From Campylobacteraceae bacterium (lineage in GTDB: Bacteria > Campylobacterota > Campylobacteria > Campylobacterales > Sulfurovaceae): a DNA stretch of 5,713 bases. Location: positions 1 through 5,713 of the forward strand of contig JALSHP010000036.1 in the NCBI GenBank assembly GCA_026982175.1, in the 5' to 3' direction. Positions 1 through 5,713 of the stretch are shown piece by piece. Numbering within the stretch: the stretch's first letter is position 1; the number at the start of each line of letters is the position of its first letter. The position numbers were made by a program, and so were the translations under genes. The notes under the pieces are model-generated. The model was given only the letters and a program-made list of their open reading frames with translations. It had not been told where the DNA came from and made no database searches.

Positions 1-149
1 ATGCGTGTTTCAATAAAGTCACCCTTTTGAACTGCTGAGACTTTAAATGCGTCAGCAGGATCCATCATCTCTTTACTTTTTTGGAGTTTAGCACCAAACC
101 CTGCATACGCGATTGTGGTAACAAGTAGGAGTAATTTTAAAAACTTCAT
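1..149 (-). CDS. dsbD: DsbD-like thiol:disulfide interchange protein, N-terminal fragment (partial)
   Basis: Read on the minus strand from ATG at 149, the frame stays open to the window edge (49 codons), so the rest of the gene lies outside. The product starts with a clear signal peptide: MKF, a Leu-rich hydrophobic core, then a likely cleavage site after AYA near residue 16. The mature start has a DPADAFKVSA motif around residues 31-40. This resembles the start of the periplasmic alpha domain of DsbD, where a 'P-x-x-A-F-x-x-S' stretch precedes the immunoglobulin-like fold. DsbD carries electrons from cytoplasmic thioredoxin across the inner membrane to periplasmic thiol proteins. A possible RBS (AAGGGA) lies 9 bases upstream. 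The transmembrane and thioredoxin domains cannot be seen, so another secreted protein sharing only this N-terminal domain is possible. The gene is divergent from the plus-strand genes. Confidence 0.55.
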   Translation of the reverse strand, partial: MKFLKLLLLVTTIAYAGFGAKLQKSKEMMDPADAFKVSAVQKGDFIETR

Positions 150-178
150 TCTCTTTTATCCCTTATTTTAATGTAAAA

Positions 179-184
179 ATTATA
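179..184 (-). promoter_or_regulatory. Candidate -10 box for the minus-strand dsbD-like gene
   Basis: The minus strand reads a perfect TATAAT here, about 30 bases before the ATG at 149, giving a short leader of roughly 20-25 bases. A second TATAAT on the same strand lies at 199-204. Campylobacterota sigma-70 promoters usually have a good -10 box, no conserved -35 box and a T-rich upstream stretch. The region is so AT-rich that chance matches are expected, so this is a candidate only. Confidence 0.4.
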
Positions 185-217
185 CTATCGGTTAATATAT
201 TATAGTTTTTACCTGTG

Positions 218-223
218 TACAAT
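218..223 (+). promoter_or_regulatory. Candidate -10 box for the DUF255 gene
   Basis: TACAAT on the plus strand sits in a TGTG-TACAAT context about 75 bases before the GTG start at 299. A transcript starting here would have a leader of about 69 bases. A weaker alternative, TATAAC, is at 235-240. No convincing -35 box is visible. The 149-bp gap at 150-298 must hold the promoters of both divergent genes. I see no hairpin, repeat or operator in it. Confidence 0.3.
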
Positions 224-298
224 ATGTTTAGAACTATAACAAAAAAATGTACATAACACTCTTTAATAGTTTATCAAAAAGAACAAAAGGTCTATCAA

Positions 299-1948
299 GT
301 GTCTCATATTTCAAAAAAAGAGCCTATCCATTGGCACACATGGGAGAAATCTACCCTAGAAAAAGCAAAAAACGAACATAAATCTATTTTTCTATTTATC
401 CACAGTCCCTCTTCTAAATGGTCAAGAAAGATGCAAGAAGCCTCTTTTAATGATGAAACAATTATTGAACTACTCAATGAACGGTTTATTCCCATTAAAG
501 TCAACAAAGATGAACGCCCTGATATAGAAAAGTATTATCAAAAAGTCTATAAGCTTATGAACAGAGAAGCCACAAGTTCTCCTCTTAGTCTCTTTTTAAC
601 GGAAAACCTAGAGCCGTTCTATGCAGGGGCTTATATTCCCCATGAAGATGTAGGTGAGCAGTTGAGTTTAGAGTCGCTCTTGCGTGTTGTCTCTAAAAAG
701 TATATTACCGATCATGAGACCCTAGCCAAAAAAGGTCAAGAGGTTCTTGCTTTTGTTGACCCCCAAGAAAAAAGCATTCAAGCAACCAAACTGCATATCA
801 ATATCATCAAGACCATCAAGGAGCATACATTAAACCTCCTTGATGAGCAATTTGGAGGATTTACCAAAGCCCCTAAATTCCCCAATGCCTCAACACTAGA
901 GCTACTCTTTGATGTCTACCAATTAGACAAAGATAAAAAAATATTAAATGCCATTACCTTAACCTTGGACAACATGATGAACCATGCTTTTTATGACAGT
1001 GAACATGGAGGATTTTATCAATATGCTCAAGATGAAGCGTGGGATAAGCCTTATAGCGTCAAAAAAACTTATGATAATGCCCAACTCATTCAACTCTATC
1101 TACGTGCCTACCTCATCACCAATAATGAAGCTTATAAAAGCGTGGCATTTCAGACCATTGAGTTTATGTTAAAGGCTCGGAAAAATGCAAAACTCTTTGC
1201 CTTAGAAGATGAAGCCATTATCACCTCATGGAATGCTTTGATGGTTCAAGCACTCTTGTTAGCCTCAAATATTGATAAAAAATATCAAAAGGATGCCTTT
1301 GAGACCTTAGAAGCTCTACTATCAGAACTTTATGTTTCAGGAACACTCTACCATAGTAAAAGTGCAAATGAGGAACCAAGTACACAAGCATTTTTAGAAG
1401 ATTATGCTACTTTAGGAGAGAGTCTTATTCTCGCTTATCAGCAGAGTTTAGATGAGTCTTTTTTAATCATGGCAACACAGTTTAGCAACCTACTCATTGA
1501 ACAATATTATGAACAAGCCAGATGGGTTTATGCCAAAGGGGCGTTTAAAACGAGAGAAGCAATTTATGATACCACTATCCCCTCCTCCATCGCTTCGGCT
1601 CTCTCTCTACTGCTAAGCATCTGCTCATTGGTGGACAATAACTACAAAAAGTTTGTTTTTAAGACATTAGAATTACACTCATATAACCTCATGCGTCAAC
1701 CTCTCTCTTCTCCAAAGCTAAGCCAAATGGTGGTACGCTACTTAAAAGATGACTTGATTGTTAAAGCAAAAGAGAGCTTACTTAAAGAGCATCTTAATGA
1801 ACGGGTAAACGCTCCCTATCCTTATCTCTGGATTAAAGCAGTAAATGAAGAAGGAATTACGCTTTCAAACTCACACTCCATGCTCAGCACAGAGCCAACA
1901 TTTGAAAAAGCAATGAACGCCATAGGAGATTATCATGAGAACCTATAA
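299..1948 (+). CDS. DUF255 / YyaL-SPATA20-type thioredoxin-fold protein, cysteine-less and shortened
   Basis: A 549-residue cytoplasmic protein with no signal peptide. The N-terminus (about residues 11-80) follows the DUF255 thioredoxin-like domain: HWHTW for the usual NWYPW, then a beta strand, the active-site position, and an IKVNKDERPDI stretch matching 'VKVDREERPDI'. Further motifs of the glycosidase-like alpha/alpha barrel part are GGFTKAPKFP (about 186-195), YDNAQL (258-263) and SWNALM (310-315). The family's CHWC active site is replaced by S39-K40-W41-S42, so both cysteines are gone; the only Cys in the protein is near its C-terminus. YDNAQL and SWNALM are only about 50 residues apart, and the usual intervening block with the 'FYSAEDADS' motif is absent. 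This explains the short length against roughly 650-700 residues for typical members. The GTG start is supported by AAAAGG 8 bases upstream (285-290) and by an in-frame stop at 254-256 with no other start codon between. Family function is unknown. The frame is intact, arguing against a pseudogene. Confidence 0.85.
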   Translation: MSHISKKEPIHWHTWEKSTLEKAKNEHKSIFLFIHSPSSKWSRKMQEASFNDETIIELLNERFIPIKVNKDERPDIEKYYQKVYKLMNREATSSPLSLFLTENLEPFYAGAYIPHEDVGEQLSLESLLRVVSKKYITDHETLAKKGQEVLAFVDPQEKSIQATKLHINIIKTIKEHTLNLLDEQFGGFTKAPKFPNASTLELLFDVYQLDKDKKILNAITLTLDNMMNHAFYDSEHGGFYQYAQDEAWDKPYSVKKTYDNAQLIQLYLRAYLITNNEAYKSVAFQTIEFMLKARKNAKLFALEDEAIITSWNALMVQALLLASNIDKKYQKDAFETLEALLSELYVSGTLYHSKSANEEPSTQAFLEDYATLGESLILAYQQSLDESFLIMATQFSNLLIEQYYEQARWVYAKGAFKTREAIYDTTIPSSIASALSLLLSICSLVDNNYKKFVFKTLELHSYNLMRQPLSSPKLSQMVVRYLKDDLIVKAKESLLKEHLNERVNAPYPYLWIKAVNEEGITLSNSHSMLSTEPTFEKAMNAIGDYHENL

Positions 1949-2633
1949 TCTTCTTTTGTTAAGCCCTATACTCATTGTATTCATTGCTTGTAACAGTAGT
2001 GATAAGGTCAAAGTTGATGAGAATGTCACTCAAAACTTACATCCAAGAAAAGTTGAAAAATCAACTGAGACAAATGCGATAAATAAAACAAATGAAATAA
2101 CAGAGATAACTACAACAAGCTCTTCAATAAAGCAAGAGCTTGAAAACTATCTCAATGCCCTAAGTAGTTTTCAATCTTACAGTATCGTAGAGATGACCTA
2201 TCCTCGACTTTTTGAGGTGATTAGCAAAGAGCATTTTAGACAATATATGGAGTCGATGACAAATGCCAATAAAATTCAAATACAATCTTACACAACCAAT
2301 ATTACAAATGTTTCAGAAGTTACACACTTTACCAACAACACCGCCTTTGCACAAGCAGAGTATGAGTCAAATATTGTAATTGCTTTTATTGATGAGCAAC
2401 TCTATAATAGTAAAGATAAGATAGATTTTCTCTACGATGCCCTTGTTCATAAATATGGAAAAGAGAACATTCAGATAGACAAAAACATGCGAACCCTTAC
2501 CATTAAGAGGTTAGAGAAGTTACTCATGATTCAAAATGAGATGGGTGAATGGAAATTTTTAGGAGACAACGTAAAGTATCGAAAATACTACCCTACCATT
2601 TTGCCTTATGAGATTTTGCAGAGGCTTAACTAA
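1935..2633 (+). CDS. Lipoprotein with probable NTF2-like domain
   Basis: A 232-residue predicted lipoprotein. A short Leu/Ile-rich signal segment (residues 5-18) ends in a lipobox-like FIAC, with the lipidated cysteine at position 19; Phe at -3 is slightly unusual. Residue 20 is Asn, so there is no Asp retention signal and the outer membrane is the likely site. Residues 20-65 form a Thr/Asn/Lys/Glu-rich flexible linker. The rest looks like one folded alpha+beta domain. It begins with a helix (ELENYLNAL), continues with a YPRLFEVISKEHF segment (from residue 89), and ends with a WKFLGD strand (W206) and a PTILPYEILQRL tail. This order resembles NTF2-like (SnoaL/cystatin-like) small domains, but I recognise no catalytic residues. 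The start overlaps the end of the upstream gene by 14 bp and has AGGAGA (1924-1929) 5 bases upstream, so the pair is probably co-transcribed and translationally coupled. Function unknown. Confidence 0.8.
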   Translation: MRTYNLLLLSPILIVFIACNSSDKVKVDENVTQNLHPRKVEKSTETNAINKTNEITEITTTSSSIKQELENYLNALSSFQSYSIVEMTYPRLFEVISKEHFRQYMESMTNANKIQIQSYTTNITNVSEVTHFTNNTAFAQAEYESNIVIAFIDEQLYNSKDKIDFLYDALVHKYGKENIQIDKNMRTLTIKRLEKLLMIQNEMGEWKFLGDNVKYRKYYPTILPYEILQRLN

Positions 2634-2640
2634 GGAGATA

Positions 2641-2649
2641 TGCTACAAT
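2641..2649 (+). promoter_or_regulatory. Candidate extended -10 promoter of the four-gene unit
   Basis: TGC-TACAAT (extended -10: TGn followed by TACAAT) lies just after the stop codon of the NTF2-like lipoprotein gene and about 45 bases before the ATG at 2695. It is followed by an AT-rich leader. This is the usual look of a Campylobacterota housekeeping promoter. It would give the membrane protein/Lgt-like/lipoprotein/radical SAM genes their own transcript, although read-through from upstream remains possible because no terminator is seen. Confidence 0.5.
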
Positions 2650-2694
2650 TTTAAATCGTATTCAATTATTTTTCATATAAAAAGGCTCAAACAG

Positions 2695-2991
2695 ATGAAA
2701 CCTTCAAACAGCACAAAATATATATTTATAATAATCGCTACTATTTTAGGAGTAACTTTTTTTGTAGTGAGTATTCTCTTTATGCAAGGTTACAGAAGCC
2801 ATGAAAATTTAGCCATATTTTCAGCCATAGTGTTAATCTTAAGTTATGGATTTACGCTCTATAGAAGTTTTATTTTTTTAAAGCAAAACAGAATAGGTTT
2901 AGCCTATTTTCTTACCATTGGTGGGTTTTTAATCTTAAGCTTTTTACAGATGATAAATTGTGTAAATGCCACACCTTTTAATATGCACTAA
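2695..2991 (+). CDS. Small three-helix membrane protein, unknown function
   Basis: A 98-residue integral membrane protein that I do not recognise. Three hydrophobic segments are visible: about residues 9-31 (YIFIIIATILG onward), 39-59 (LAIFSAIVLILSYG) and 68-88 (IGLAYFLTIGGFLIL). They are joined by short polar loops with basic residues (YRS at 34-36 and 56-58, KQNR at 63-66). The C-terminus is short and contains one Cys (INCVN). The frame is open upstream to an ATG at 2608, but that start would overlap the previous gene and add a basic, non-conserved-looking extension. ATG 2695 has AAAAGG (2680-2685) 9 bases upstream and is chosen. Its stop overlaps the Lgt-like start by one base (TAATG), so the two are likely coupled. 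It may be an accessory subunit of the adjacent membrane enzyme, by context only. Confidence 0.75.
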   Translation: MKPSNSTKYIFIIIATILGVTFFVVSILFMQGYRSHENLAIFSAIVLILSYGFTLYRSFIFLKQNRIGLAYFLTIGGFLILSFLQMINCVNATPFNMH

Positions 2992-3680
2992 TGAACATAC
3001 ATCTACTTTTTGACCTGCTCTCTTATGGAGTGGGTGCTTACTTCTCTTTAAAAATCTTTAAACCCCATCAGCACCATATAAGTGATGAAAATCTTCGTTA
3101 TGCCTACTATACCATCGCCTTAATAGGTGCTTTTGTAGGGGCTTTTGTATTAGGAACAATGAATCTCTATGTAACAGATGAAGCGAAAGAACATTTTATC
3201 TTAGGTAAATCTATCTTGGGGGCTATTGTTGGGGCAACGATTACCATTGAGATATTTAAAAAGATATTTAAGATAAAAGGCTCAACAGGAGCTTATTTTG
3301 TTCCCTCTTTAGCCATTGGTATTGCCATGGGTAGGATTGGTTGTTTTCTCTCAGGACTCAATGACTACACCTATGGCATAGAAACTGACTCTCTTTTTGG
3401 CTATGACTTTGGAGATGGCATTTTACGCCACCCTGTGCAACTCTATGAGTCTTTTACGATGTTTCTCTTTTTTATCTATGTTGTTGTGATTTATTTTAAG
3501 AACAGAGTTTACTTTGAAAACTATATCTTCTATCAATTCATTTTACTGTATGCTACACAACGCTTCCTTTGGGAATTTTTGAAACCCTATGAGACCATTG
3601 TCATGGGTCTCAATATCTTTCAGCTCTTCTGCTTCGGATTGATACTTTATGCACTCTATTATTTAAGGAAAAAAATATGA
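2991..3680 (+). CDS. Divergent Lgt-like (prolipoprotein diacylglyceryl transferase family) membrane protein
   Basis: A 229-residue polytopic membrane protein with about six or seven hydrophobic segments. Several Lgt-family motifs are present in order: GKSILGAIVG (72-81), GRIGCFLSG (114-122), DFGDG (139-143), RHPVQLYES (146-154) and an R-x3-E pair, R191/E195, in RFLWEFLKP. True Lgt moves diacylglycerol from phosphatidylglycerol to the lipobox cysteine of prolipoproteins. Aligned by eye to E. coli Lgt, R115 matches Arg143, and R191/E195 match Arg239/Glu243. However, the His103 position is Leu (L76), Asn146 is Cys (C118), and the NGE part of the signature is lost. It is also shorter than typical Lgt (about 270-290). 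A paralogue with another substrate is more likely than the housekeeping enzyme, so no symbol is given. No clear Shine-Dalgarno sequence precedes the ATG. The TAATG overlap suggests re-initiation after the upstream gene. Confidence 0.85.
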   Translation: MNIHLLFDLLSYGVGAYFSLKIFKPHQHHISDENLRYAYYTIALIGAFVGAFVLGTMNLYVTDEAKEHFILGKSILGAIVGATITIEIFKKIFKIKGSTGAYFVPSLAIGIAMGRIGCFLSGLNDYTYGIETDSLFGYDFGDGILRHPVQLYESFTMFLFFIYVVVIYFKNRVYFENYIFYQFILLYATQRFLWEFLKPYETIVMGLNIFQLFCFGLILYALYYLRKKI

Positions 3681-4300
3681 AAAATATTAAAATTTGCTTT
3701 AGAGCTTTTCTCCTCATCATGATTATAGGATTCTCCTCCATAGGCTGTGTTACCAAAGGTTTATGGGACGAGAGTAGCTCCTCATCTTATCAAGACACCA
3801 TCATCGCTTTTTATAGCAACCCTCAAAAAAATGAAATTATATTTTTAGGAGATAAATACCACTATCTTTTTAACAAGGGAACCCTTGCCCTAAATGAACT
3901 CTTAAAAGCCAGAGAGTTCTTAGCACTCCAAAGAAACCACTTAAATATTAGCACCTATATAGACAAAGATGCCATTACGCATACTCACATCTCCGTAACT
4001 TTTAATCTACAAAATATCTCTCCACAACAAAGAGAGTGGTTATACCATCATAAGTTTTTAAAAATGGGAAACACCCCTCTTTTAACCAAAATATTTGAGC
4101 TAACAGGAGAGAGATATAGAGCCAGTTCAACGGTCAATAAACATGCAGTTAAAATTAAATATCCTATTAATATAGATGTGAGGAAATACTCCTCTAATCT
4201 AGGGAAAAAAGTTCTCTTGACCCCTCTTGCTGTAGGTGCTGATTCAGTCTTAATAGTTGCAGGAATTATTCTCTCCCCATTATTACTATTTAACAACTAA
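3677..4300 (+). CDS. Small lipoprotein with hydrophobic C-terminus, unknown function
   Basis: A 207-residue predicted lipoprotein. It has basic residues at the start (KNIK, R9), a hydrophobic core (about 10-20) and a lipobox-like SSIGC with Cys24 as the lipidation site. Residue 25 is Val, so outer-membrane sorting is possible. A Ser-rich linker (DESSSSSYQDT) follows, then a mixed alpha/beta region with no motif I recognise. The last 30 residues (from KKVLLTPLAVGADS) are strongly hydrophobic and end in PLLLFNN. The 'TPLAVGAD' pattern resembles the C-terminal part of other small bacterial lipoproteins, where a 'P-x-x-x-x-D' hydrophobic stretch follows the folded part. The ATG overlaps the Lgt-like stop by four bases (ATGA), and AAGGA (3665-3669) lies 7 bases upstream. 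This places it firmly in the operon. It could be a partner or a substrate of its neighbours; this is inferred from position only. Confidence 0.75.
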   Translation: MKNIKICFRAFLLIMIIGFSSIGCVTKGLWDESSSSSYQDTIIAFYSNPQKNEIIFLGDKYHYLFNKGTLALNELLKAREFLALQRNHLNISTYIDKDAITHTHISVTFNLQNISPQQREWLYHHKFLKMGNTPLLTKIFELTGERYRASSTVNKHAVKIKYPINIDVRKYSSNLGKKVLLTPLAVGADSVLIVAGIILSPLLLFNN

Positions 4301-4311
4301 AAGGAAAATTA

Positions 4312-5713
4312 ATGGCACTCTATTCACAAGATTACGACCTATTTTTAAGCTCAACACAGAGCTTTTGTCACCAATGTAACAACTTAAACAAGCTTATCGA
4401 TACCCACGTGGTCACCAAAGACCATGAAGTATTTTTACGCAAATTTTGCCCCAAGTGTGGGGAGTCTATGGTAAAAATATCGACTGATTTTAACTACTAT
4501 AAAAAGTGTGAAGATTATCTAAAAGCTCCCGATTTACCTGAAAAGCCTTTGACCCAAGTGCTTAAGGGTTGCCCTTTTGATTGTGGGGTTTGCCCTCAAC
4601 ATCAAAACCACCCTTGTTTGGCACTTTTTAATATTACCGATGAGTGTAATATGAAGTGTAATATCTGCTACTATTCAGCTGAACCAGGTCTTGGAAACCA
4701 CCGAAGTATGGAAGATATAGAGCAGATGTTAGCCACTCTACTTGAAACCGAAAGTGAACCTGACCTCATACAAGTTACAGGAGGAGAGCCGACCACTCAC
4801 CCTCAAATTGTAGAGATACTCCAATATCTCAAAAAATCTCCAGTTCGCCATTTAATGCTCAATACTAACGGTATTAAAATAGCCGAAGAGGAGAGTTTTG
4901 TTAAAGCCCTTAAAAAGTTAGGTGGAGGCTTTGAAGTTTATCTGCAATTTGATTCACTCAATCCAAAAGTACTCAAAGATTTAAGAGCCAGAGATATGGT
5001 AGAAACAAGATTAAAAGCTTTGGAAGCACTGGAAAAAAACAATATTTCAACCACCTTGGTTGTGGTCGTAAAAAAAGGTCTAAATGAACATGAAATTCCA
5101 GATATTATTGAGTTTTCACGAACCTACAAGTGTATTAGAGGCATCGTGTTTCAACCAGTTGAAGAAGCAGGTCGTGTGAATGCCCATGGAGATTTTAGAA
5201 TTACACTTTCTGAAATACGGCAGATTATTATTGATGATGAAAAAAACCCCTTTACAGCAGATGACATGATTCCCTTGCCATGTGACCCCCATAAAATCGG
5301 TGTAGGTTACGCAGCCAAAACAATGTCTAAAAACACTCAAGGAGAAAAGTTTGCTCAACTCATGCCTGTTACAGGACAGCTACCCAAAGAGCTTATTACC
5401 GACTACCGAGGCACGGTTACCTTTGAGCGTGACAAAGAGTTTGTAAAAGCCGTCATTGACACCGTAAGCCTTGACACAGCTATGGGTGAGAGCATCTTAA
5501 AAGATACCATAAAACAGAAACTTTTTTGCTGTTGGCCAGACTTTTTAGCCCCTGCTGATATGGGCTATGAAAATGTCTATCGACTTGTTATTTCAGAGTT
5601 TTCAGATATTGTTAATTTTGACTCAACCAACATCAAAAGAGAGTGTAACTTTATGATAGAGCCTACACGGATTATCCCTTTTAGTACTTACAATATGGGC
5701 ATTCCATTTTCTC
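4312..5713 (+). CDS. Radical SAM enzyme, COG1964 / tetraether lipid synthase-like (MJ0619-type) family (3' partial)
   Basis: An open frame of 467 codons runs off the window end without a stop. Residues 19-22 (CHQC) and 46-49 (CPKC) form a four-Cys, rubredoxin-like metal site. C87, C91, C94 and C102 (GCPFDCGVCP...C) form a likely auxiliary Fe-S site. The radical SAM motif C112-x3-C116-x2-C119 follows directly, then GGEP (157-160) for SAM binding, NTNG (184-187) and QFDS (212-215). Further cysteines at 324, 406, 407 and 445 could ligate a third cluster. This Cys pattern is the hallmark of the family containing archaeal Tes (MJ0619), which carries three 4Fe-4S clusters plus one mononuclear iron and joins lipid tails by C-C bonds. 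RIIPFSTYN (453-461) matches the family's C-terminal 'IPFCxYN' motif, so only a short tail should be missing. ATG 4312 has AAGGA (4301-4305) 6 bases upstream and lies 11 bp after the lipoprotein stop. The substrate here is unknown; bacterial members need not make tetraethers. Confidence 0.88.
   Translation, partial: MALYSQDYDLFLSSTQSFCHQCNNLNKLIDTHVVTKDHEVFLRKFCPKCGESMVKISTDFNYYKKCEDYLKAPDLPEKPLTQVLKGCPFDCGVCPQHQNHPCLALFNITDECNMKCNICYYSAEPGLGNHRSMEDIEQMLATLLETESEPDLIQVTGGEPTTHPQIVEILQYLKKSPVRHLMLNTNGIKIAEEESFVKALKKLGGGFEVYLQFDSLNPKVLKDLRARDMVETRLKALEALEKNNISTTLVVVVKKGLNEHEIPDIIEFSRTYKCIRGIVFQPVEEAGRVNAHGDFRITLSEIRQIIIDDEKNPFTADDMIPLPCDPHKIGVGYAAKTMSKNTQGEKFAQLMPVTGQLPKELITDYRGTVTFERDKEFVKAVIDTVSLDTAMGESILKDTIKQKLFCCWPDFLAPADMGYENVYRLVISEFSDIVNFDSTNIKRECNFMIEPTRIIPFSTYNMGIPFS

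Noticed and set aside
150..298. Small RNA, riboswitch or terminator in the divergent gap
   Set aside because: No GC-rich hairpin with a T run and no conserved RNA pattern is visible; the AT-rich sequence is adequately explained by two divergent promoters.
304..507. Minus-strand open frame of 67 codons
   Set aside because: It lies wholly inside the DUF255 gene, opposite a well-supported reading frame, and has no recognisable protein features.
984..1172. Plus-strand 62-codon frame inside the DUF255 gene
   Set aside because: A shifted-frame shadow. The main frame carries conserved family motifs (YDNAQL) over the same bases.
299..1948. DUF255 gene as a decaying pseudogene because of lost cysteines and shortened length
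   Set aside because: The frame is continuous, has a good RBS, keeps several family motifs and is coupled to the next gene, so a specialised protein is more likely.
2608..2694. Upstream extension of the three-helix membrane protein to an ATG at 2608
   Set aside because: It would overlap the preceding lipoprotein gene by 26 bases, run through the candidate promoter and lacks its own RBS. ATG 2695 has AAAAGG at proper spacing and begins a normal membrane protein N-terminus.
2991..3680. Naming this gene lgt
   Set aside because: Key residues of true Lgt (His103 and Asn146 positions) are replaced and the protein is short; only family membership is supported.
4048..4296. Minus-strand 82-codon frame
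   Set aside because: Antisense to the second lipoprotein gene, with no RBS or family features; its hydrophobic stretches mirror the sense-strand hydrophobic codons.
5116..5358. Minus-strand 80-codon frame
   Set aside because: Antisense to the radical SAM gene, whose frame is continuous and motif-rich here.

Overview
The window looks like AT-rich chromosomal DNA from a Campylobacterota (epsilonproteobacterial) bacterium. This is inferred from AT-rich codon use, short tightly packed genes, AAGGA-type ribosome binding sites, an extended -10 promoter (TGC-TACAAT) without a clear -35, and protein content typical of that group. I cannot name the genus.

Layout. The left edge (1-149, minus strand) holds the first codons of a secreted protein whose start resembles the N-terminus of DsbD, the thiol:disulfide interchange protein. 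A 149-bp AT-rich gap (150-298) serves as a divergent promoter region. Everything after it is on the plus strand. A DUF255/YyaL/SPATA20-type thioredoxin-fold protein (299-1948) has lost both CxxC cysteines and a large central part of the family architecture. It overlaps by 14 bp a lipoprotein gene with a probable NTF2-like domain (1935-2633). After a 61-bp gap containing a likely internal promoter comes a compact four-gene unit: a 98-residue three-helix membrane protein (2695-2991), a divergent Lgt-like membrane transferase (2991-3680), a second small lipoprotein (3677-4300), and a radical SAM enzyme of the COG1964 / tetraether-lipid-synthase-like (MJ0619-type) family (4312 to the window end, lacking its stop codon).

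How the genes may work together. The four-gene unit is the most interesting part. It places an enzyme of a family known to make C-C bonds at lipid tails next to a divergent member of the phosphatidylglycerol-using Lgt family, a small membrane protein and a lipoprotein. The genes overlap or are spaced by 11 bp. This suggests, by inference only, a membrane-associated lipid or lipoprotein modification pathway. The first two plus-strand genes form a separate translationally coupled pair of unknown function.

No RNA genes, mobile elements, CRISPR arrays, long repeats or convincing terminators were seen.
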